64,000 nt of DNA from Agromyces sp. G08B096 (GTDB taxonomy: Bacteria > Actinomycetota > Actinomycetes > Actinomycetales > Microbacteriaceae): the NCBI RefSeq assembly GCF_040267705.1, contig NZ_CP158374.1, forward strand, positions 682,001-746,000, read 5' to 3'. Each line of letters opens with the position of its first letter. Positions within the stretch are counted from its first letter, which is position 1. A program made the position numbers and the translations under genes. A model generated the notes under the pieces. The model did no database searches, was not told the origin of the DNA, and was given only the letters and a program-made list of their open reading frames with translations. Positions 23,684 through 30,998 of this stretch are shown one piece after another.

Positions 23684-24603
23684 TCGACATCCTCACCGGG
23701 TTCGCGGTGATCGGGCTCGCGGTGCTGGTCGGCTGGATCGCCGCCCGCAGCGGCGTCCTGCCGCCGGAGGCGCGCCAGGTGCTCGCCCGGCTGAACTTCT
23801 CGGTGCTCGGGCCGTTCCTGCTGTTCTCCGTGCTCTCGGCGGCCGACGTCGCCTCGCTGTTCTCGACGCTGCTGCCGGTCTCCGCGCTCGCGGCTGCGGC
23901 GATGATGCTGGTCTTCGCGCTGGTCTCCCTCCGCGTCTGGCGTCGCAGCGTCGGCCATACCGTCATCGGCTCGCTCGCCTCGGGCTACGTCAACGGCAAC
24001 AACTTCGGCATTCCGATCGCGGTGTACATGCTGGGCGACGCCGCGTACGCGGCGCCGATCGTGCTGCTGCAGCTGCTGCTGTTCGCTCCGGTGGGGCTCG
24101 CGATCCTCGGGGCGCGGGTCGAGGGCCGCACCTCGGTGCGCCAGATCGTGCGCGGCACGCTGCTGAACCCGATCATCGTCGGCTCGCTGCTCGGCGTGGC
24201 GGTCGCCGTATCCGGGATCGAGCTGCCCGCGTTCGTCCGCGAGCCGGTCGATCTGATCGGCCATGCGGCGGTGCCGCTGATGCTCATCGCGTTCGGCATG
24301 TCGCTGCACGGCCGGCGGCTGCTGGAACCCGGCACCGACCGGCGCGACGTGCTCCTCGCGACGGCCCTGCAGCTCGTCGCGATGCCGGCGGCCGCGTGGG
24401 CGATCGGGGCGTTCGGGTTCGGGCTCGAGGGCCACGAGCTCTACGCCGTGACGGTGCTCGGCGCCCTGCCGACCGCGCAGAACGTGTTCGTGTTCGCGCA
24501 GCGCTACGACACGGCCGAGACGCTGGCTCGCGATACTGTCTTCCTCACCACCGCCGGGTCGTTGCCGGCACTCGTCATCGTCGCCCTGCTCCTCGGCGGG
24601 TGA
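23680..24603 (+). CDS. AEC-family (auxin efflux carrier-like) transporter
   Basis: This 307-residue protein has about ten membrane spans in two halves of five, as in the bile acid/AEC fold. LNFSVLGPFLLFSVLSAADV lies near residue 41, LASGYVNGNNFGIPIAVYML near residue 103 and the matching half LGALPTAQNVFVFAQRYDTA near residue 260; the broken helices with NGNN/AQNVF are typical. Relatives export organic acids such as malate. The GTG at 23680 is preferred over GTG 23674 because GGAGGGG lies 5 bases before it and the leader ORF stop overlaps it. Confidence 0.87.
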   Translation: MIDILTGFAVIGLAVLVGWIAARSGVLPPEARQVLARLNFSVLGPFLLFSVLSAADVASLFSTLLPVSALAAAAMMLVFALVSLRVWRRSVGHTVIGSLASGYVNGNNFGIPIAVYMLGDAAYAAPIVLLQLLLFAPVGLAILGARVEGRTSVRQIVRGTLLNPIIVGSLLGVAVAVSGIELPAFVREPVDLIGHAAVPLMLIAFGMSLHGRRLLEPGTDRRDVLLATALQLVAMPAAAWAIGAFGFGLEGHELYAVTVLGALPTAQNVFVFAQRYDTAETLARDTVFLTTAGSLPALVIVALLLGG

Positions 24604-24659
24604 CGGCGGTGACGGCGGGCCGCGCGCGCCGGCGGGGGAACCGGCGGAGAGGATGAGGC

Positions 24660-25412
24660 ATGCCGTTCCAGCGTGACGACGGGGGAGTCCTCGACGAGCT
24701 CGCCCTCGCGCAGCGCCCGGCGGACGGCGACCGGTTCGAGCTGCGCGAGCCGTTCGTCTACCTCGATCCCCGATCGGGCGTGAGGTACCGGGTCCCGGCC
24801 GCGGGGGAGGCGGACGCCCGTGCCACCGATCTCGCATCGGTGCCGCATCCGCTCTGGAGCCTCGTGGCGAGCTACGGCCGACAGTCGGCGCCGGCGCTCC
24901 TGCACGACCATCGCTCGCAGATCGCCGAGCAGCTGGCCGAGCGCGACCGGTCCGCGGCGCTCGCCCAGCGACGGGAGGACGACCGGGTGTTCCGCACGGC
25001 GCTCCGCGAGCAGGGCGTGCCGCTCGTCCGCGCGTGGCTGATGTGGGCGTGGGTCTCCGCCGATCGCGAGCGGACGTTCCGCGGCGCGCTCGGGTGGGTG
25101 TTCCTCGGGCAGGCGGTGCTCGGTGCGCTCGCGGTCATGGCGGGGATCGTGCTGGCGTGGTGGCATCCGGTGTGGCTCGCCCTCGCCGCGGGCGCGCTGC
25201 TCGCGGCGCTGCTCTGGGGGCGGCTCGCGCCGCTGCAGCTCCTGCTGACCGGCTCGGGTGCGGTGCTCGCGCCCATCGTCGTCGTCCACCTGGTGCCGCT
25301 CGCGGTGTTCCGCGGCATCGAGGCGGTGGTGGAGCTGGTGTCGGGCGGCGACCCGGCGGGGGTCGTCCGCCCGACGGTCGCTCAGCGGCGCCGGCGACGC
25401 AGCGCGCCGTAG
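24660..25412 (+). CDS. DUF1353 domain protein with C-terminal membrane spans
   Basis: This 250-residue protein begins with a DUF1353 region: FELREPFVYLDPRSGVRYRV, then ATDLASVPHPLWSLVASYGR near residue 57 and APALLHDHRSQI near residue 77. This family resembles phage tail or peptidase-related proteins of unknown function. From about residue 140 there are three hydrophobic segments (GWVFLGQAVLGALAVMAGIV and following), so it is membrane anchored. The end overlaps the converging gene by 31 bases. Confidence 0.75.
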   Translation: MPFQRDDGGVLDELALAQRPADGDRFELREPFVYLDPRSGVRYRVPAAGEADARATDLASVPHPLWSLVASYGRQSAPALLHDHRSQIAEQLAERDRSAALAQRREDDRVFRTALREQGVPLVRAWLMWAWVSADRERTFRGALGWVFLGQAVLGALAVMAGIVLAWWHPVWLALAAGALLAALLWGRLAPLQLLLTGSGAVLAPIVVVHLVPLAVFRGIEAVVELVSGGDPAGVVRPTVAQRRRRRSAP

Positions 25413-25669
25413 GCGCCGAGCAGCTTCGGCACGACGACGTACACGGCGAGCGGCACGACGACGAGGGTGAGCACGAAAGCGCGCAGCACCGGATGCCACG
25501 ACTCGGAGATCGGGGCGAGGGCGAGCATGCCGAGGCTGACGAGCGGGAAGATCGCGAGCCACGTGACGACGGCGCGGACGTGCACCGAGGGCGGCGTGAC
25601 CCCGGGCGCGATGGGCGCGGTCGCGGGCGCCGGGTCGGGGACGACGGGGGTTGGGGTGGTGCTGGTCAT
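25382..25669 (-). CDS. Small membrane protein, hypothetical
   Basis: This 95-residue protein has a Pro/Thr-rich N-terminus, then two likely membrane spans (VVTWLAIFPLVSLGMLAL and FVLTLVVVPLAVYVVVPKLL) and a basic end YGALRRRRR. It has the look of DUF2798-type two-span proteins, but the match is not certain. It is divergent from a tetR gene, and the twin operators between them suggest that TetR controls it. The ATG at 25669 is assumed; ATG 25678 is possible. Confidence 0.65.
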   Translation of the reverse strand: MTSTTPTPVVPDPAPATAPIAPGVTPPSVHVRAVVTWLAIFPLVSLGMLALAPISESWHPVLRAFVLTLVVVPLAVYVVVPKLLGAYGALRRRRR

Positions 25670-25696
25670 GGGCGGCATCCATTCGGTCTGAAATTC

Positions 25697-25752
25697 CAAC
25701 TGAATGGTTGTAAGTGAAGCACGCACGGGAGTATTCCGCAACTGTCTGGTTG
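25697..25752. promoter_or_regulatory. Twin TetR operators
   Basis: Two copies of the motif CAACTGNNTGGTTG occur at 25697-25710 and 25739-25752, each with arms CAAC/GTTG around six bases. Their centres are 42 bases apart, about four helix turns, so bound dimers would face the same side. The second copy ends 8 bases before TAGGAT (25761-25766), the probable -10 box of tetR, whose ATG follows 6 bases later. Confidence 0.7.
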
Positions 25753-25772
25753 GAAATTGATAGGATGCCGGT

Positions 25773-26378
25773 ATGGCCTGGGACACCGAGCGCACGAAGC
25801 GGTTGCTGCTCGACGCCGCGACCGAGGAATTCACCAGGCACGGCCCGGCCGGCGCCCGGGTGGATCGCATCGCGGCGGCCGCGGGCGTCAACAAGGAGCG
25901 CATCTACCAGTACTTCGGCAACAAAGACGCACTGTTCCGGGCCGTGCTCCAGGCCGAGCTCCGGGCTTCGATGGACGACGTGCCCATGACGGGCACCGGG
26001 CCCGAAGCCGTCGGCGACTACGCCGGCCGCCTGTTCGACCACCACCTCGAGAACGGCCGCATCCCGCGGCTGGTGTTCTGGGAAGGACTCGAGCGCGGCG
26101 ACGACCCGGGCGACGAGGAGCGCCTGCGCTACCACGCCAGGAAGCTCGACGCGTTCCAGGCCATGCTGCCCGGCGTCGCACGGCCGGCCGCCGCCGACCT
26201 GCTCCTCACCATCGTGAGCCTCGTGAACGCCTGGCCCGTGCTCGGTCAGCTCGACCGGTTCCTCTGCGGCACCGCCGAAGACGCGGGTGCCCGGGAGCTC
26301 TCGGAGCGGCGCGCCGCGCGCCGCCGGGCCGTCGTCGCGACCGTGACCGCGGCCGCCCGCGAGGCCGCCGAGAGCTGA
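25773..26378 (+). CDS. TetR-family transcriptional regulator
   Basis: This 201-residue regulator has the TetR DNA-binding helices at the N-terminus: TKRLLLDAATEEFTRHGPAG near residue 8, then VDRIAAAAGVNKERIYQYFG (residues 30-49) and NKDALFRAVL. The C-terminal ligand domain resembles TetR_C_35-type domains, with LLLTIVSLVNAWPVLGQLDR. The TAGGAT box ends 6 bases before the ATG, so the message is likely leaderless. It probably represses itself and the divergent 95-residue membrane protein gene. Confidence 0.92.
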   Translation: MAWDTERTKRLLLDAATEEFTRHGPAGARVDRIAAAAGVNKERIYQYFGNKDALFRAVLQAELRASMDDVPMTGTGPEAVGDYAGRLFDHHLENGRIPRLVFWEGLERGDDPGDEERLRYHARKLDAFQAMLPGVARPAAADLLLTIVSLVNAWPVLGQLDRFLCGTAEDAGARELSERRAARRRAVVATVTAAAREAAES

Positions 26379-26753
26379 CGGCGGCGACCGGGACGAGTTC
26401 CGAGTTCAGGGGTATCCCTGATGTCCGGCGATCCGGGCGGGCGTAGCGTCGAACCCGATCGAGGCCGCCGCGCTGCAGGGGGAACTGTCTGCGGTGCCGA
26501 GATCACCGAGAGCCGGCCCCGCCAGGACCCCGAACGAATGGCGGAGGCCGGCTCCCCCATTCCGGGCGCCGCCGCCCCACCGACGGCGGGGTTCGCCGGC
26601 CGCCACCGCGCCGGGCCCGCTTCTCAGGGTCCGCCCCGGGTGGATCGAGGGGGTGCCACGGATGCCGCCGCGGCGCCGGCCCCGTACCGTCGGCCGAACC
26701 GGCAGCCCGCCGGACGGACCCGCACACCCGACCGCCGACCATCTGGAGCCCCC
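26379..26753 (+). other. Gap with a palindrome-promoter, no supported gene
   Basis: An open frame crosses this 375-base stretch but reads as low-complexity Pro/Arg/Gly with no family match, so no gene is called. The first part holds a regulatory palindrome and a -10-like TAGCGT (separate entry). The remaining roughly 300 bases would be an unusually long leader for the LGFP-protein gene. Confidence 0.5.
26406..26449 (+). promoter_or_regulatory. Palindrome TCAGGG-N4-CCCTGA with downstream -10 box
   Basis: A perfect inverted repeat, TCAGGG-GTAT-CCCTGA, lies at 26406-26421, and TAGCGT at 26444-26449 is a -10 candidate. The palindrome centre is about 43 bases before the expected start, the position of an activator site next to the -35 region. 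The regulator is not known. Confidence 0.45.
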
Positions 26754-27176
26754 ATGAACCCCACCGCCGTCGACGCCGACCGCCCCGTCCGCACCGTGAC
26801 CTGGGACGACTTCCGTCGCGCCCTCCGGTTCGGCACCACCGGCGGCATCGTGGAGGCCATCCCCGCGATGACCGCGAAACGAGCGGAGCATCCCGAGGTG
26901 GGCGAGCCCGTCGGCCCGGCGGCCGAGTTCCCCGGCGGCCGCTACGCGCGCGAGTTCGAACGCGGCACGATCATCTGGACCGCTGACGCCGGAGCCGTGT
27001 GTCTGCACGGGATGGTGCGCGACATCTGGGTCCTGCTCGGCGGGCGGTCGGGCCGGCTCGGCCTCCCGCTCGGCGACGTGGCCACCGACGAGGCGTCGGG
27101 CGGCGCGGAGGCGGTGTTCGAGGGCGGCCGCGTGGCGTGGTCGGCGCCCGGCGGGCCGGTCGTGACGTTCGCCTGA
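26754..27176 (+). CDS. LGFP-repeat-like protein
   Basis: This 140-residue protein has no signal peptide. Its C-terminal half contains segments typical of LGFP repeats: GGRYAREFERGTIIWTADAG near residue 62, VRDIWVLLGGRSGRLGLPLG near residue 87 and AVFEGGRVAWSAPGG. LGFP repeats are usually found in secreted actinobacterial cell-wall proteins, so an intracellular, single-domain form is unusual. GGAG lies 5-6 bases before the ATG. Just after the stop, 27174-27230 holds short irregular GCCTGACG-type repeats. Confidence 0.7.
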   Translation: MNPTAVDADRPVRTVTWDDFRRALRFGTTGGIVEAIPAMTAKRAEHPEVGEPVGPAAEFPGGRYAREFERGTIIWTADAGAVCLHGMVRDIWVLLGGRSGRLGLPLGDVATDEASGGAEAVFEGGRVAWSAPGGPVVTFA

Positions 27177-27275
27177 CGCCTGACGCTTGATGCGTGAGGC
27201 CTGCCGCCTGAGGCGTGACGCCCGGCGGCGGGGTGGGCGTGCGGACGCTCAGCCGCGATGCGGCAGACTCGACGG

Positions 27276-29810
27276 ATGACCGAGCCGCTGCTCTCCCGCC
27301 TTCCCGAGGGCGCCGACGCCGACCCGGACGCGCTGTACGCCGGGTTCGTCGAGTGGGCCGAGGAACGCGGCCTTCCCCTCTACCCGGCGCAGGACGAGGC
27401 GGTCATCGAGCTGGTCTCCGGCGCGAACGTCATCCTCTCCACGCCCACCGGCACCGGCAAGTCCCTCGTCGCGGTCGCCGCCCACGCCGTCGCCGTCGCC
27501 CGGGGCGGACGCACGTACTACACCGCGCCCATCAAGGCGCTCGTCTCGGAGAAGTTCTTCCAGCTCGCCGACATCTTCGGCGCCGCGAACGTCGGCATGG
27601 TCACGGGCGACAGCTCAGTCAACGCCGATGCGCCCATCATCTGCTGCACCGCGGAGATCCTCGCGAACCTCGCCCTCCGCCAAGGATCCGACGCCGACAT
27701 CGACCAGGTCGTCATGGACGAGTTCCACTACTACGGCGACCCCGACCGCGGCTGGGCGTGGCAGGTGCCGCTGCTCGTGCTGCACCGCGCCCAGTTCCTG
27801 CTGATGTCGGCGACCCTCGGCGACGTCTCGCCCATCGCCGAGGACCTCACCCGGCGGACCGGCCGCGAGACGGCGCAGGTCACCGGGGTCGAGCGGCCGG
27901 TGCCGCTGTCGTTCTCCTATGCGAAGACGCCCGTGCAGGAGACCGTCGAGGAGCTCCTCGAGACGCGGCAGGCGCCCGTGTACATCGTCCACTTCTCGCA
28001 GGCCGCCGCGATGGAACGCGCCCAGGCGCTGTCCTCCATCCGGGTGATCACCCGCGAGCAGCGCGACGAGATCGGCGAGGCGATCGGCGGATTCCGGTTC
28101 ACGACCGCGTTCGGCAAGACGCTCTCCCGGCTGGTGCGGGCGGGCATCGGCGTGCACCACGCCGGCATGCTGCCCCGGTACCGGCGACTCGTGGAGACCC
28201 TCGCCCAGCGAGGGCTCCTGAAGGTGATCTGCGGCACCGATACCCTCGGCGTCGGCATCAACGTCCCGATCCGCTCGGTGCTCATCACCGCGCTCGCCAA
28301 GTACGACGGGCAGCGGATGCGTCAGCTGAGCGCTCGCGAGTTCCACCAGATCGCCGGCCGCGCCGGCCGCGCCGGCTACGACACGGCCGGCACCGTCGTG
28401 GTCCTCGCCCCCGAGCACGAGATCGAGAACGAGCAGGCGATCCGCAAGGCGGGCGACGACCCGAAGAAGCTGAAGAAGGTCGTGCGGAAGAAGGCGCCGG
28501 CCGGCTTCGTCACCTGGGGCGAGGGCTCGTTCGAGCGGCTCATCGGCGCCGACCCCGAGCCGCTCGTTCCCCAGCTGAAGCTCACTGCAGCGATGCTCAT
28601 CAACGTCATCGCCCGCGGCGGCGACGTCGTGGGAGGCATCCGCTCGCTCGTCTTCGACAACCACGAGCCGCGCGCCCGGCGCTTCGCGCTCGCCCGCCGC
28701 GCACTGGAGATCCTGCGCACCCTCCGCGACGCCGGCGTCGTCGTGCTCGAGCGCGACGCCGAGACGGCGCTCGGCGTGCGGGTGCGGCTCACCGTCGACC
28801 TGCAGCCGAACTTCGCGCTGAACCAGCCGCTGTCGCCGTTCGCGCTCGCCGCGATCGAGCTGCTCGACCCCGAGACGAGCGAGCAGGGCACCGGGCACTA
28901 CGCGCTCGACGTCGTGTCGATCATCGAGTCCACGCTCGACGATCCCCGGCCGATCCTCTCGCAGCAGGAGTTCCGCGCGCGCGGCGAGGCCGTCGCGGCC
29001 ATGAAGCAGGACGGCGTGGAGTACGACGAGCGGATGGCGCTCCTCGAGGACGTGACCTACCCGAAGCCGCTCGCCGACCTGTTGACGCACGCGTTCGAGA
29101 CGTTCGCGTCGAGCCAGCCGTGGGTGCGCGACTTCGAGCTGCGGCCGAAGTCGGTCGTGCGCGACATGTTCGAACGTGCGATGTCGTTCGGCGAATACGT
29201 CGCCCAGTACCAGCTCGCCCGCAGCGAGGGCCTGGTGCTGCGCTACCTCTCCGACGCGTACCGGGCGATCCGGCAGACCGTGCCCGACGAGGCGAAGGAC
29301 GACGAGCTGCACGACCTCATCGAGTGGCTCGGCGAGCTCGTCCGCCAGGTCGACTCGAGCCTCGTCGACGAGTGGGCGGAGCTCGTCGATCCGACGCTGC
29401 ACGACGAGGCCGCCGAGGAGGCCGTCGTGCCGCCCCCGCCGCCCTCCGTCGTCACGAACCGCCGCGCCTTCACGGTGCTCGTGCGCAACGAGCTGTTCCG
29501 CCGGGTGCAGCTCGCGGCGCTCGAGCGCGACGACGAGCTCGCCGAGCTCGACCCCGAGGTCGACTGGCCGGCCGCCCTCGACGCGTACTACGCGGAGCAT
29601 GACGCCATCGGCGTCGACGCGGCGGCACGGTCGCCGCGACTGGTCGCGATCGATGAGACGGATGCCCCGGCCGGGCTCTGGCGCGTGGAGCAGACCCTCG
29701 ACGACCCGGCGGGCGACCACGACTGGCGCATCCGTGCCGAGGTCGACCTGGTCGCGTCCGCGGAGGAGGGGGCCGCGGTGGTGCGTGTGACCGAGGTCGT
29801 CAGGCTGTAG
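27276..29810 (+). CDS. Ski2-like DEAD/DEAH-box helicase with DUF3516
   Basis: This 844-residue helicase has the superfamily 2 motifs in order: LYPAQDEAV (Q-like), STPTGTGKSLVA (Walker A, near residue 55), APIKALVSEKFF, TGDSSVNADAPIICCT, MDEFHYYGDPDRGWAWQ (motif II, near residue 147), LMSATLGD, VHHAGMLPRYRRLVE, GTDTLGVGINVPIRSVLIT and HQIAGRAGRAGYDT. The C-terminal half is the DUF3516 region found in actinobacterial homologues. It probably remodels RNA or DNA; the substrate is unproven. The CAGACT box at 27264-27269 ends 6 bases before the ATG, marking a leaderless start. Confidence 0.92.
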   Translation: MTEPLLSRLPEGADADPDALYAGFVEWAEERGLPLYPAQDEAVIELVSGANVILSTPTGTGKSLVAVAAHAVAVARGGRTYYTAPIKALVSEKFFQLADIFGAANVGMVTGDSSVNADAPIICCTAEILANLALRQGSDADIDQVVMDEFHYYGDPDRGWAWQVPLLVLHRAQFLLMSATLGDVSPIAEDLTRRTGRETAQVTGVERPVPLSFSYAKTPVQETVEELLETRQAPVYIVHFSQAAAMERAQALSSIRVITREQRDEIGEAIGGFRFTTAFGKTLSRLVRAGIGVHHAGMLPRYRRLVETLAQRGLLKVICGTDTLGVGINVPIRSVLITALAKYDGQRMRQLSAREFHQIAGRAGRAGYDTAGTVVVLAPEHEIENEQAIRKAGDDPKKLKKVVRKKAPAGFVTWGEGSFERLIGADPEPLVPQLKLTAAMLINVIARGGDVVGGIRSLVFDNHEPRARRFALARRALEILRTLRDAGVVVLERDAETALGVRVRLTVDLQPNFALNQPLSPFALAAIELLDPETSEQGTGHYALDVVSIIESTLDDPRPILSQQEFRARGEAVAAMKQDGVEYDERMALLEDVTYPKPLADLLTHAFETFASSQPWVRDFELRPKSVVRDMFERAMSFGEYVAQYQLARSEGLVLRYLSDAYRAIRQTVPDEAKDDELHDLIEWLGELVRQVDSSLVDEWAELVDPTLHDEAAEEAVVPPPPPSVVTNRRAFTVLVRNELFRRVQLAALERDDELAELDPEVDWPAALDAYYAEHDAIGVDAAARSPRLVAIDETDAPAGLWRVEQTLDDPAGDHDWRIRAEVDLVASAEEGAAVVRVTEVVRL

Positions 29811-29887
29811 CGGCGCGGCCGATCGGCCGTGCGGCGGTGCGCCGGGCCGGGCCTGGCTCGAGTGCCGGGTGACCGGTGCCGGGCGGC

Positions 29888-30862
29888 TCAGGCGAGGGCG
29901 AGCAGGCCCGCGGCGGCGAGGGCCAGCACGAGTCCGACCCACTGCACCGGCGCGATCCGCTCGCGCAGCACGATGGCCGCGAGCAGGATCGTGCCGGCCG
30001 GGTACATGGCGCCGAGGACCGCGGCGACCGAGAGGTCGCCCGCGCGGATGCCGCCGAGCAGCAGCGCGTTCGCCGCGACATCCACGAGGCCGCAGGCGAT
30101 CGCGAGGCGGAGGCCGGTGCGCCGGGCGGCGGCCATCGCGGCCCCCGTCGAGGCCGCCGGCTGCGCGGCCGCGCCCGGCCGAGATCCGGCCGTGCGGCGC
30201 CGGCCGGTCGCGGTCGCGAACGCCACGAGTCCCGCGACCGCGAACAGCACCGCAGCGTCCGCGGCCCGGTTCATCACGAGGGGCACGAGCCCCGACTCGT
30301 CGGAGGTCTGGTCGATCACGATGTAGTAGGTGCCGATCGCGAGGCCCGAACCCGTCGCGAGCGCGAGCCCCCGCGCCGACGGCCGCACGGCGCCGCGCTC
30401 GGGGACGAACCCGACGAGGACGACGGCGACGAGCGCGACCGCGAGGCCCCAGCCGCCGAGCGGTCCGAGCCGCTCACCGGTGGCGAGGCCCCACGCCATC
30501 GGCACCACGGCCGAGACCACGGCGGTCAGCGGCGAGAGGATGCTCATCGGCCCGATCGCGAGCGCCGCGTAGAGCAGCCCGATCGCCGCCGCGTTCACGA
30601 CACCCGAGAGCGCCCCCCACGCGACGTCCGGGCCATCCCAGCGCCCGCCGAGCAGCGGCAGCAGCACGATCAACGCGACGGCCCCGGTGATCGCGGCGAT
30701 CGCGGCCGCGAGCACGGCGCCGATGCGCTTGGCGGCCAACCCGCCGAGGAAGTCGGCCGCGCCGAAGACGAGGGCGCCCGAGAGGGAGAGCACGGCGGTC
30801 AGCATCGGCGCCAGCCAACCCAGCGGGATCGGCGCCGTCCGGCGGCCCGTCGCCCTGCTCAC
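29888..30862 (-). CDS. EamA/DMT-family transporter
   Basis: This 324-residue protein has ten predicted membrane spans in two EamA halves: LSLSGALVFGAADFLGGLAA near the start, AIGPMSILSPLTAVVSAVVP near residue 107 and the C-terminal GDLSVAAVLGAMYPAGTILL with RERIAPVQWVGLVLAL. A hydrophilic loop rich in Arg/Ala separates the halves near residue 225. The substrate is unknown; relatives export amino acids or metabolites. The GTG start at 30862 lies inside the palindrome TGCTC-N4-GAGCA (30856-30869). It converges on the helicase gene. Confidence 0.88.
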   Translation of the reverse strand: MSRATGRRTAPIPLGWLAPMLTAVLSLSGALVFGAADFLGGLAAKRIGAVLAAAIAAITGAVALIVLLPLLGGRWDGPDVAWGALSGVVNAAAIGLLYAALAIGPMSILSPLTAVVSAVVPMAWGLATGERLGPLGGWGLAVALVAVVLVGFVPERGAVRPSARGLALATGSGLAIGTYYIVIDQTSDESGLVPLVMNRAADAAVLFAVAGLVAFATATGRRRTAGSRPGAAAQPAASTGAAMAAARRTGLRLAIACGLVDVAANALLLGGIRAGDLSVAAVLGAMYPAGTILLAAIVLRERIAPVQWVGLVLALAAAGLLALA

Positions 30863-30998
30863 ATGAGCAGATTTCGGCGGTCGTTCACCCGCACTCTTCC
30901 GGCGCGACGGAGGCTGTGCCTAGGCTGGCCGCACTGCCCCGCCCCGCGACGTCTCCCTCGTCGCAGGGGACGTCGTCGGGGGCCCTCGGAGGAAACCC

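Noticed and set aside
27174-27230. Short GCCTGACG-type repeats after the LGFP gene as a mobile-element end
   Set aside because: The units are irregular, under 60 bases in total, and there is no transposase or target duplication nearby.
27615-29942. A 775-codon minus-strand open frame opposite the DUF3516 helicase gene
   Set aside because: In this GC range antisense frames stay open by third-position bias. Its composition is Arg/Glu/His-rich without domains, while the plus strand encodes a complete helicase.
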